Assembly: GCA_010094025.1 (NCBI GenBank)
Contig: ML991843.1
Location: 84,500-148,499, forward strand
Direction of reading: 5' to 3'
DNA from: Viridothelium virens
Taxonomy: Eukaryota; Ascomycota; Dothideomycetes; Trypetheliales; Trypetheliaceae
DNA: 64,000 nucleotides
Below the pieces are notes generated by a model. It searched no databases. It was not told the origin of the DNA and saw only the letters and a program-made list of their open reading frames with translations. This document shows positions 47,930 to 58,530 of this stretch, in pieces (the first letter of the stretch is position 1; each line of letters begins with the position of its first letter). The position numbers and the translations under genes are program-made.

Positions 47930-48913
47930 ATGTCCGGCTTCCAATTCTGGGTCGACCTCTTCAAAAACCAATGGTTCACCACCATCCCCTACCCCACCAC
48001 CGACTTCTCCGGCCAAACCATCATCGTCACCGGCGCCAACGTCGGCCTCGGCCTCGAAGCCGCCCGCCACTTCGTCCGCCTGCACGCGACAAAAGTCATC
48101 CTCGCCTGCCGCAGCACCTCCAAAGGCGAAGACGCCAAGCGCGACATCGAAGCCAGCACGCAGCGGCCCGACACATGCGAGGTGTGGCCGCTCGACCTGT
48201 CCTCATACGAGTCAGTCAAGGCGTTCGCAGCGCGCGCGACCCGCGAGCTCGCCCGCATCGACATCGTGCTGGAGAGCGCGGGCGTGGCGACGGGGTCGTT
48301 TGCGCTGGTCGAGGGCAATGAGAGCACGCTGACGACGAACGTCGTGTCGACGTACCTGCTGGCGCTGCTGCTGCTGCCGAAGCTGAAGAGTGTGGGCCAG
48401 AAATACAATGTGAGGCCGACGGTCACGATTGTCACGTCGGATACGCATGTGCAGCCGGCGTTTGAGGAGCGGAAGGCGCCGCAGGGGAAGATCTTTGAGG
48501 CGCTGAATACCGAGAAGGGGGCGAATATGGGGGAGCGGTATCCGTTGTCGAAGTTGTTGGAGATTTTGGCGGGGAGGGAGATCGTGAGAAGGCATCCGCA
48601 GCCGTATCCTGTGGTGCTGAATCTTGTGAATCCGGGCTTCTGTCATAGCAGCTTGATGCGGGAGATGCATCTTGTGGGCTTGGTGATGAAGTATATCTTT
48701 GGAGCAAGGTCGACGGAGCAGGGGAGCCGGACGTATGTGCAGGCGGTAGCGATGGGACCGGAGAGTCATGGTAAGTATATGAGCAATGCGCGGATTGAGG
48801 ACCCAAGTGCGTTCGTGCGGAGTGAGGACGGAGCGGAGACGGGAAGAAGGGTGTGGGAAGAGTTGAGCGCGAAACTGGAGGCGATCGAGCCGGGTGTGAC
48901 TAAGAATTTGTGA
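47930..48913 (+). CDS. SDR of the retinol dehydrogenase/WWOX-like type
   Basis: A single exon of 327 residues. The cofactor motif is TIIVTGANVGLGLEAARHF (TGxxxGxG), followed by ILACRSTSKGEDAK, where the Arg after the second strand favours NADP. LDLSSYESV, the Asn-containing segment and VTSDTH (Ser) precede the catalytic ERYPLSKLLE (YxxxK) and VNPGFCHSSL. This layout matches fungal members of the retinol dehydrogenase/protochlorophyllide reductase-like SDR group. Substrates for most are not known. The ORF stays open a few codons upstream (47894) but without an ATG, so 47930 (ACAATCATG) is chosen. C-rich 5' half and G-rich 3' half are very marked. Confidence 0.9.
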   Translation: MSGFQFWVDLFKNQWFTTIPYPTTDFSGQTIIVTGANVGLGLEAARHFVRLHATKVILACRSTSKGEDAKRDIEASTQRPDTCEVWPLDLSSYESVKAFAARATRELARIDIVLESAGVATGSFALVEGNESTLTTNVVSTYLLALLLLPKLKSVGQKYNVRPTVTIVTSDTHVQPAFEERKAPQGKIFEALNTEKGANMGERYPLSKLLEILAGREIVRRHPQPYPVVLNLVNPGFCHSSLMREMHLVGLVMKYIFGARSTEQGSRTYVQAVAMGPESHGKYMSNARIEDPSAFVRSEDGAETGRRVWEELSAKLEAIEPGVTKNL

Positions 48914-49131
48914 CGACGATGATGAAAGGTTCCTTTCATTGAAAAAAATGCGTAAATTGATATCGAAATATATAATGTGTACGCAGTGCTTGCATGTATT
49001 GTTGAATGATGATCGCTCTGGTCTTATTCTAAGAACGTTATAAAATTCCCAATCGCTTTGTAGCTTGAGTGTCATTGAAATGCATGAAACCCAAATAAGT
49101 CGTCGTACTTATTTTCCAGAAAGTCATATTC

Positions 49132-50704
49132 TCAAAACACGGTTAAGCAGCTTATGGTCCCATTGCGCAAAACCTCGAATGCCATGCCTGGAAAGCCAAA
49201 TAGTTCAGGATCACTCAATTCTTCGTAATCCTTTTCCTGTTGAGTGCTGCCTCTACCTGCTCTTGGCTTTCCGTCATCTAAGTTTAAATCATCGAAGTCG
49301 TCTTCAAAATCGCCAAGAAGTTCGCAACTACTTCCCGGGCTATCATCCATACCTCGATTCAGTACCATACCTCTTTGTAGACTTTCCCTGTCCTCCTCAC
49401 TTGCATAAATGCTCCTGAAGTGATGCTTTAGCGAGAGCGAAAGGTCACCCCACTTCATCTCTGAAGTTAACGGCTGCCCTTCGCTTTCGTGGCTGATGTC
49501 CTCCAGGATCCAACGGCTCCTACGGTATCGATTGAAATTATGGGAGCCCGGTACATTGCCATGGAATAGAACCTTGGTTGCCGTGAGATGGCCCGGATCA
49601 TGGAGCGCACGAGAAGCCGACACAAAAACGTCGAATCCATGTGCACCGTAATTGAAGAAGCTTTCAGCAGATGGGTTGCCGGCATTCCTCGGGAGACTGC
49701 CCTCTTGGCTATCGAAGTCGGAATCTTCATCAGTCACAGCATGACCAGAAGCCTCATCCGTATCGGTAGAGTCGTCCCGAATTGGAGACAGCTCACTTGT
49801 CCGTCGCGAAGCTCGCTTCGGTTGACCATGGATGGACAAGCGCCTGTCGTTTTTGTAGTAGATCGAATCGGGCGGACCAAGTTCAGTAATGAGATCTTGG
49901 ACCGTTGTTTGATCGAGGTTGATCCAAAACGGGTGGGCGTAACGGCGCAAGAGCTCGATGCGGCCATGTTTGTGTATCTTGGCCAACTGGATCTCATCAG
50001 GAAAACGACATCTTCCACGAAGGGCAATATTAAGGGAACGAGGAAGGGTTGGCGTAGCCGTGAATAGACTGCCTTGGCCTTTCGTCCAAGACTGGGCCTC
50101 AAAAATGGCCATAGAAGTCGCAGGAAATGCAGCAGATGATGCTAATAAGCCGTTGAAGTTTGCCTCTGGCTTATATGCCGAGTGCTGGAAGGGAAATGAG
50201 AATGCGACTCCAGGCCATGAAATCACCCATAGTCCATTCTCTGCATCTTCGACCTCTGCTGGATTATAATATTCTCCATCCGGCGTGGGTCCAAACAACT
50301 GCGAGACTTGGCGAAACAGTGGTCCTGAGGTATCATAATAATTTCCGGAATCGCGACGCTTGACAATAGCGTTCCCCTTATAGGTAAGATCTGTCTTGTG
50401 AAAATCCAAGATCTCGATCAGCCGTAATCGTTGGTCAGCTCCGTCGAACCGGAGCCGGATGCCATTACTCGGAAGCTCTAGGACCACAGATGAGGCTAGA
50501 GGATTTGAAGATGAATATGATATTTCTATAGCAGGATACAGTTCGGACTCGGCTTTCAAACGGTTCAGATTATCATACAGCGACACGCCCAACGCTGTGA
50601 TTCGGTCTCAGCAGCTGCTCTTAAAGTTGGTACACGAAGGTAGATTACTCACTGATCCATCCAAGCCCTCTTCCATTCTGAATTACGGCGGCATCAGTTC
50701 CCAT
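49132..50704 (-). CDS. UPF0183 / PHAF1-family protein
   Basis: Two exons on the minus strand, 50704-50653 and 50594-49132, give 504 residues. The intron joins NGRGLGWI to TLGVSLYDNLNRLK, giving the N-terminal GxxLGxxxLGxxL pattern of the family. Family landmarks follow: LELPSNGIRLRFDGADQRLRLIEI, FGPTPDGEYYN, PGVAFSFPF, WINLDQTTVQDLITELGPPDSIYYK and FFNYGAHGFDVF ... KVLFHGNVPGSHNFNRYRRSRW. The human member C16orf70/PHAF1 associates with BCAS3 at autophagic membranes; the fungal role is not known. A Ser/Asp-rich insertion separates the two halves (about residue 275). Confidence 0.87.
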
Positions 50705-51167
50705 CGTTCTCCATCCAGCGTTGTTTTACACACTCGAGGGGTGAAAGATTCAAGCTGCAGTGGAGGCAGCAGTCGTTGTTTGAAGAGCAAGTAAGCCATT
50801 TGAACCGTTGGTGGTTGCAACGTGCACCAGGTGTTGGCTATCTCAAGGCATGATGGAGCAGTCACAACGGTGAGCGATAGCACATGACAACACCTTGAGA
50901 CTGGTGAGAGTGATACGTATCAGAGAGGCAACATGAGACTCGGCTTTGGAGGGGCAACATGACCGAGGCTTAGATGTCAGCCACACCCCGGAGATTCCCC
51001 GTAGGGTAGTTGGTCCCTTCCCTGCAGTCGCTATTGTGATTGACACTAGCCGTATTCGTGAGCAGTAAACATTGACCATGAGGTAATTGGATTCGGAGTC
51101 TGGCTTGACCTTCCCATCTTACCAAAACTCCATTATTTCTGTATCAGTCAAGTGTCAGCTATTCGCT
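50705..51167. other. Divergent promoter region
   Basis: It lies between the minus-strand UPF0183 gene and the plus-strand kinesin gene. No TATA element stands out and no ORF is supported. Confidence 0.5.
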
Positions 51168-54100
51168 ATGGCTGCGCCGGTACGGCCTAGCTTGCTAAAT
51201 AAGAAGATTGGTGTGCGCCCTCCAACAATGCGACCACCTCCGTCGAGAGCGCAGTCGGCCACTCCAGCATTCAACGGTCGAGCATCTCCTGCAGATTCGA
51301 TGGTTTCGGCATCCACAAGTGCATCTAGAGTGCTACGATCTCCCCAAAACTCTGTGCACGGCGGTACCAAACGAAAGGAGAGGGATTTTGAGCAAGACAC
51401 GGGAGAAGAGACTAACATCAATGTCGTGGTACGATGTCGGGGACGTAGCGAACGAGAAGTGCGCGAGAACAGCGGAGTTGTTGTGTCGACCGACGGCATC
51501 AAAGGCAAGAATGTGGAATTGTCAATGGGGCCAAGCGCATTGAGCAATAAGACATATCATTTCGACAAGGTTTTCTCACCGGCCGCGGACCAAAACATCA
51601 TCTTTGAAGAAGTTGTAACGCCAATATTGGACGAGGTATATTGAGACTTTGCTCTCAAAGGGGCGTGCAACGGCAGGCTGACAATGGTTCACAGGTTCTC
51701 GGCGGCTTTAATTGTACCCTCTTTGCGTATGGACAAACAGGGACAGGAAAGACGTACACCATGTCTGGAGACATTACCGACATGCAGCCATTACCTCCAG
51801 AAGCCGGTATAATACCACGAGTGCTCTTTTCTCTCTTCACGAAACTCGAAAGTGAGGAGTCAGAACACTCCGTCAAATGCTCTTTCATCGAACTCTATAA
51901 TGAAGAGCTTCGGGATTTGCTTTCAGTTGACGACACCGCTAAATTGAAAATCTTTGAAGATACTGGGAAAAAAGGGGGCAATACTACAATGGTTCAAGGA
52001 ATGGAAGAGTCGCACATCAAGACTGCGTCAAAAGGCATCCAATTGCTCCGAGAAGGCAGCCATAAACGGCAGGTCGCCGCCACGAAGTGCAACGACTTGA
52101 GTTCCCGGAGTCACACAGTCTTCACGATTACCGTATACATGAAGCGGACGGCTGATACGGGCGAGGAGTTTATTTCTGCTGGCAAATTGAATCTTGTAGA
52201 TCTGGCAGGAAGCGAAAATATCCAACGAAGTGGAGCCGAGAACAAACGAGCTGCTGAAGCTGGCTTGATTAACAAAAGTCTTCTGACCTTAGGCCGTGTT
52301 ATCAATGCATTGGTCGACAAGAGCTCACACATTCCATATCGAGAATCAAAATTGACCCGACTTCTTCAAGACTCACTCGGGGGCAGGACGAAGACCTGTA
52401 TTATTGCGACGCTATCTCCAGCGAAGAGTAATCTGGAGGAGACGATTTCGACCCTCGACTATGCATTCCGTGCCAAGAATATCCGCAACAAGCCTCAGGT
52501 GAATTCGACAGTCTCGAAGAAAACATTACTGAAAGAGTTTACTGCTGAAATTGAGAAACTGAAAACCGAGTTGATTGCTACAAGGCATCGAAACGGTGTT
52601 TACCTGACTACTGAGACCTATGAAGAGATGACTACAGAGAGTGAATCTCGCCGGATTTTGAGTGAGGAGCAGCGAGATAAGATTGAGACTATGGAAACCA
52701 ACCTGCGGAACAAAGTCCAGGAGCTGTTTTCACTGACCACCAATTTTAACCATCTCAAGAAAGAAAATGAGGCGACAAGACTCACTTTGCAAGGGACCGA
52801 GGACATCCTGACAAAAACTGAATCTGTCCTCAGGCTTACGCAGCAAAACCTTACAGAGGAGACAGCGTATCGAAAAGCACATCAAGTCACCGAAGAACAA
52901 TTGACAAATATGGGATCGGACATGATCTCAACACTTGGCAGAACTACATCAGATATCAACGGATTGAGATCAAAGATACGCAGGAGATCAGACCTTCAAT
53001 CCTTGAACCGCAGGAACTGGACCTCCTCGCAAAGACAGGTGTCCAACGTGACTGGCTCAGTCGAAGACCGCATCGAAGAGCTGCAGGCACAACAGCGGCG
53101 AATGATTATTAGTTTGTCAACGAGAATGCAAGACTTTGTCCATGATGAACTGCAGAAGCTATCGACGTCACAGACGTTCCTACAGGACAAAATACAGGCG
53201 TTCGAAGCCTCCAGGGATGAGGTAAATCAGCAGACTTCGAAGGCAAGAGATGATATGAACGAAGTTTTGGAAGAGATCAAGACATTACGAGAGGGTGTGA
53301 AAGAAAAGGTTGGAGCTGGCCTTGATAGTCTCTCAGCAGCTGCGCAAAGGATTTCAGCTGGTATCGTAACAGAGCTGGAGGCTTTCCATACCCAGGTTGG
53401 TCATGAGACGACTTCCAAGTATGTTCTGAGACTTACTCTCCTACTAGCTCCACGCATCATACAGCTCCCTTGGAAAAGACTTCAAGAGTACCTTCGACGA
53501 CTTGATTAGACGCTTGAACGAGCAGCACTCTGAAGCGAATGAACTTCGATCACAGATCGTAAAGGCAGACGCTACTCTCCTGGAAGCTAATAAAACTACC
53601 CAGTCACGCCTGGTGTCGGCTCTGGCCGAGCAGAAGCAGAAGGCTGCCTGCGAACGTGCGCAGCTACTGCAGGATGTGACCAACCTTGTCAACGCATCTG
53701 CTGAGGCATCAGATCGTCGCCTAGATGATTATGTGACCAGCATCGCAAATGAAATTAAAGACTCAGGCAGAATCCACGAACAAGAACGAGCGAAATACGA
53801 GACTGGCATGGAAGGGTGGAAGCAGAAGTCGAAAGGTATCATTGAGGATGTCCTTACCTCTCGAGAGACAGTCAAGTCAAAAATCAAAGGCGATTGGACA
53901 GCCGCAAATGAACATACCAATTCGATCCGCAATACCACAACATCCGTGCATGACGAAACTATCCGGATTGTGGATGCTCAGATGGCACATATGGAGACCC
54001 AACTTAGCTCTCTTGATGAACTCGTCTCTCGCGTTCGCGCACAGAACGAGACTCATCACGCCGCTCATACTACCTCTCTTGCTGGTCTCTCATCCAGCGT

Positions 54101-55112
54101 TCAAGATTCATATAGCAGCATCAGCTCTCACCTTGAAACGTCATACGATCGGGTCAAAGACCTAAACAGTGACATGTCGTCCCGAACTCAAGACCTGCAA
54201 AACACCCTACCATCTCTCGACTCCGGAGCACAGATCCGAGGTCAGTTAAAGGATCTTAGAGACACCATCGCAACAGCAAACATCACCGAATACACCATCA
54301 CAGGCGAAACCCCCCAAAAAGCCGAATACATCTACCCGACCACCCTCCCCCGCACAGAAGCACACGACAAATTCCTCGCCAAACTCCGCGGCGAGGACAT
54401 CGCCTCCCCCGAAAAGCCCAGCACCACCAACACCCTCCGCTCCCCGCGCAAACCCAGCAGCCCCAGCAAATCCCGCCCGGGCAGCCCTACCAAACCGAAA
54501 GTCTTCGCCGATGCCCTCCCCCCTCCACAATCTCTCATCCCCACCCTTACCGCCAATACCACCTCCTCCTCATCATCACCACCATCACCATCAGCGACCG
54601 CCGCCGGAACCATCCCTTCCCGTCCCACAACCGCAGGAAATACCAGCCTCCGCGAGCTCGACCCCAACACCATTCCCTCTTCCTCCTCCTCTTCGTCCTC
54701 CGCCGCTGCCGCGGCAGCAGCGCCGACACACGCGCATCCGAACCCCATGCTGCGATCTGCGTCTGCGTCAGACACCACCGGGGTCTTGCTGGACGCGAAA
54801 GCCGCGGACCCGACAACGACCTCGACGGCAGCGTCGGTAGATAAGTTGAGGGCGCTGGACGAGATGAGGGCGCCGCCATTAAAGCGGCAGAATACGGCGG
54901 TGGGAGTCGAGAAGGAGGCGGACGGGAAGGGGCGGGGGAAGCGGGCGGGGCGGATGACGGTTGCGGGGGTGGGGTTGGGAGCGGGAATTGGGCATGGGGT
55001 GGAGAATGAGAGGGTGGGACAGGCTGGTGGGGGGGTGAACCTGAACGCGAGTGTGGGACCGGGGGCTGGGGGGAGGGTGTTGAGGAGGAGGGGGGAGAGG
55101 GGGAGTGATTGA
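51168..55112 (+). CDS. bimC: Kinesin-5 motor (BimC/Cut7/Eg5 family)
   Basis: Three exons, 51168-51635, 51695-53418 and 53465-55112, give 1279 residues. The motor has the P-loop FAYGQTGTGKTYTMSG, switch I NDLSSRSH, switch II LVDLAGSEN, and HIPYRESKLTRLLQDSLGG. The neck linker is AKNIRNKPQVNSTVSKK, and a family-typical RCRGRSEREV opens the motor. Coiled coil covers roughly residues 430-1000. The tail carries TGETPQKAEYIYP, the BimC box with a Cdk1-type Thr-Pro site that recruits kinesin-5 to spindles. The remaining ~250 residues are Pro/Ser/Ala/Gly-rich and unusually long. Homotetrameric kinesin-5 slides antiparallel spindle microtubules. Confidence 0.95.
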
Positions 55113-57631
55113 GTTGGCTTGTCTTCATCATTTGATGGATCGTATGGTTACGCGAGATGGTATGGGGGGGAAGACTTGGGGAGCGAGGGTTCGACGGACG
55201 CGCGGTGGTTCTGGGTAATGCCGAGGCTTGAGGGGTTCGTTGAGTTTCTACTACTGACAAATACGAGGAGTCTGGGTTTGAGTCTTGCCATCCGGAGAAT
55301 TACACAAGTTTGAACGGTTGGGGATGGAGGGAGGAGCTCGGCAGCTAGGATGCGGGGAAGGTTCGTGAAGAAGGTTGTCGTCGAGCGTTTCGAATTATTA
55401 TCGAATGTATGCTCTCCTGTTTGTACAAATGAAGCTACAAGGTTTACTGGCGATGGCGGCATCGGCGGCTCTCGGACGTGGTCGTCATTTGGGTCCAGTG
55501 GCGCCTTGAGTGGCGGGAACTACCGCCCATCCAGTTTCTTGGGTTCGCCAGTCCCTCAAGTTTCCATGGATAATTCCGCAGACTAGTTCCCGGCTAGACG
55601 GTTTTCTTGCTTTTCCTGTTCTTTGAATTTCTAATCGTCTGTAAAGGTTCCATGAATCTAAAAAGTCATACTTTAGGTAACAATGGCAACTCTTGAGGAA
55701 GTTTCTTGAGTCTAGCTCCCCAAGATCGACAATCGTATGTTTTTTTGTGGCTTACCTTGACCGGTTTTCGGATGGGGATCTTGATAAACCATGGTCCGAG
55801 TTCAGGAACACGGGTTGTGCCGCGGCTGGCCTTAATAAAATTCGCCCGCTCCTTCATCAAGCTAGATCTCTTTTAGGGAAACGTTTGGTGAACTTCGGAA
55901 GCTCATTATTGTCGGTCCATTATGTGAGCATAGGGTGATAGAATCGTAAGATATTGAGATATTAAGTTTCAATCACCTATAGTCCGGGAAGACATTCCTT
56001 CGGATCGATCTATGCTGCGATACTCTCCGATCGAAACCTTATCGTCGCTGGCTATACCTTAGATCCGACGCATGTTTGCTTCAACCTTTCAAGGGGAAGC
56101 TCGTATTTCAAAGCACTTGTTTCTGGCCTGATGTATCTGCGTCCGAAACGGGCGCTGTACGGCGGCTGCGGTGGCTCTATTGACGAGTCAATCTGCAGTG
56201 CGACCGAAAAATAGGCATGCGCATGTTTAGTTAGTACACGCACTGAATCGGCCCTTGTCGTATGCAGTCAGACGGACAGGGGAGCTATTTCATGTTTATG
56301 CAACGTGGGATGGTAAGCAAACGAGTAGACGCTAGAAAGAGGGATCGTAGCATGTAGTTTTGCGTGTTGGTCCTCGTAATACCGCATACCCGCAGTCGGT
56401 AAGACGGGTGGGATATTGAAGGCCAAACTCGCACGTAGATCTCAACTAGGGACGAAATTGTGCTGTCTTGGTAGGCAATCGTCGGGCCTGGCTGTGGGGT
56501 AAAGAGTAACACCAACCTGCATGTCTGTGGCGCCCGTCGTCCGGGCTTGAGTGGGGAACCCGTGGAGTTCATGTCATGATCGACAAGCGCTATGTGCTAC
56601 AACTAGTCATTCCATTGACTATTGTTGGTACCTAACGGCGTAAGCAACACCTTCCCACCTTCAAGAGTTTTTCTCGCGTCATATGATTGACATGCGACAG
56701 ATAAAGTCACAGAATGCATGAGGACCGAAAGACGAATTGAAGTCTGAATACGGAGCAATAATGCATCAATTAAAAGCTAGGCTACTATACAGGCTGCAGG
56801 GCGTGTGCTACAGCGGGGTATCAAGACAAGGCAAACACCGCAAACGTCTCCCAATTCCTAACCCCTCCAGAAATAATAATATGGCCCAGCGCTGCCGGAC
56901 CAGCGGCAGGGGTTCAAGGACAAAAGTACAGTAGTCGGGTAAGGCGATAAAAGCGGCAGCCAACGACTGACTCGTTTCCGTCCTTTTCCTCCCATGCTTG
57001 GAATCTCTCCGGCTCCCCAGATACAGTAAGATGACCAAGCTGCTTTTGCGGCTCCGCGTTGCCTAGTAGGCGCATGCGTCCGAGGGCGGGGCGAGCGAGG
57101 AAAAAAGCAAGAAGAGATTTCTCAAAATGATGCGATGCTGCGTAAGACGCGGTTGAGGGGTGGCGATGAAACATGAGGAGCCAGGGGTAGATGACCAATG
57201 GTAGGGCCTGGAGGAGGGACGGAATGATCGACGCCAAGATGCATGCAGTGCAGGTCCATGGCCACGCGCTTGCTGCAGATTGGCCATGCCGCAACCCTGC
57301 AGCACATGTCCATATGCAAGTAGAGAGTTGGTTGTGGTCGACTTGCTTATTCTCCCGTGGGGTACGAGTAATGGAGACGCCCAAGATTCATTGCGGCACA
57401 GCAGCCAGCTGAAGAATCAATGAAGTAAAAGACACCGGAAGTATCATGCAGCCGATGTAAGTGAGGTGGGAACTGATAAGGCGGATTTGATGGTAGCATG
57501 AGTCGTCCCGTTCGTCAGGGTTAAGCATCCCAAAAAAACAAGCCTGCTGAGTCGAATGGATAGTCCATGACAGAAAAGCGAGAAAGCGACACGAAGCCGC
57601 AAGGGGCAAAAGAATCCATCAATGATGGAGA
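55113..57631. other. Gene-poor region
   Basis: The 3' flank of the kinesin gene followed by about 2.5 kb without a supported gene. ORFs are under 160 codons, overlap on both strands and show no recognisable motif. No terminal repeats or transposase remnants could be identified. Confidence 0.4.
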
Positions 57632-57712
57632 TCATGCCTTGTTCCTTGGGACTGGCGGAAGAGGGCGAGTAGGCGGGGGGCCTGGGCAAGGTGGAAAGTT
57701 CGAGGAAGGCAT
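57632..57712 (-). CDS. Candidate 26-residue proline-rich micro-ORF with own TATA box
   Basis: On the minus strand, TATAAA (57892-57887) is followed by a pyrimidine-rich leader and then ATCAACAATGCC, an excellent fungal start context. The ORF encodes MPSSNFPPCPGPPPTRPLPP and ends VPRNKA before TGA. RPLPPVPR fits a class I SH3-ligand pattern. It may instead be the first exon of a longer gene, or a uORF. No homology can be assessed. Confidence 0.3.
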   Translation of the reverse strand: MPSSNFPPCPGPPPTRPLPPVPRNKA

Positions 57713-57789
57713 TGTTGATCTGGTGGATGTAGATATGTAGCTGTCGTGAGAGACTGGGCTAAAACGAGCAATTGAAGAGTGATGAGGCC

Positions 57790-57835
57790 GAGTTCTGAAG
57801 TTCTGGAGTTCTGAACTTCTGAAGTTCTGAAGCTC
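57790..57835. repeat. Imperfect AGTTCTGAA direct/palindromic repeat
   Basis: About five 8-9-bp units (AGTTCTGAA, AGTTCTGG, AACTTCTG and variants) in tandem. Because TTCTGAA and TTCAGAA are complementary, the array can also form short hairpins. It lies in the putative leader of the micro-ORF at 57712. Confidence 0.65.
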
Positions 57836-57886
57836 GAAAGTCGAATGCTGTGCCAATGCTGTAGCTAGAGTGCAGGCTAGCAGGTC

Positions 57887-57892
57887 TTTATA
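57887..57892 (-). promoter_or_regulatory. TATA box upstream of micro-ORF
   Basis: TATAAA on the minus strand, 175 bases before the ATG at 57712. A single short motif in gene-poor DNA can occur by chance. Confidence 0.35.
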
Positions 57893-58467
57893 GTCAAGGC
57901 GAAGGGATACTGGGGAAACGAATTTGTTTCATGGGTGAGGGGTGTATTTATGTCGGGTATGGATTGAGCAAATTAGAGCAGGCACAGGCGGTATCAGCTG
58001 GCTGGGACGAAATTGACCATGATGCAAACGCATGTCCATTGCTTGTGGCCCCGGCGGTGAGACGATACGGAATAGGAGATGGGCTAACATGGATAGGTGT
58101 GGTGCGTGGGCCGCAAGATTGCTGGGGCGATGGGTTGTGAGAGTTGCTAAAGTTGGGGTGCGACAGGGAGTGCAGGGCTGAATGACGAAGCCGGCGTTGC
58201 AGTGAGAAGAACAGTCAGATCATGTCGGACCAAGGGCGCCCTGCCATGGGAATCCCCTGTTTCACCAAGCCACTCCAATGCTGCCAATGGAGAAGCTTAA
58301 GGTAACTTCCAGCACGCTTCCTTCAGCCGAGGCCATCGTTCGCTTGGCCGCCCACCGTACGCCTCAGTGCTCTTCCATGCTTCCTTGGCCTCCCTTTGGC
58401 CTGTCTTTGGCTTCTCTTTGGCTCGTGCCGAGTAAAGCCGAGAACTGGAAGAGGGAAATGTTCTGGC

Positions 58468-58530
58468 AAGCCCACCAAGCCCACGCCCACCAAGCCCACG
58501 CCCACCAAGCCCACGCCCACCGAGCCCACC
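58468..58530. repeat. 15-bp minisatellite
   Basis: Three perfect tandem copies of AAGCCCACGCCCACC (58477-58521), flanked by partial copies. In one frame it encodes HQAHA repeats and in others Lys-Pro-Thr-Pro-Thr, but the host ORFs are not supported as genes. Confidence 0.85.

Noticed and set aside
48212-49075. 287-codon antisense ORF over the second SDR
   Set aside because: It is a shadow of G-rich codons; His/Arg/Leu-rich translation without any motif.
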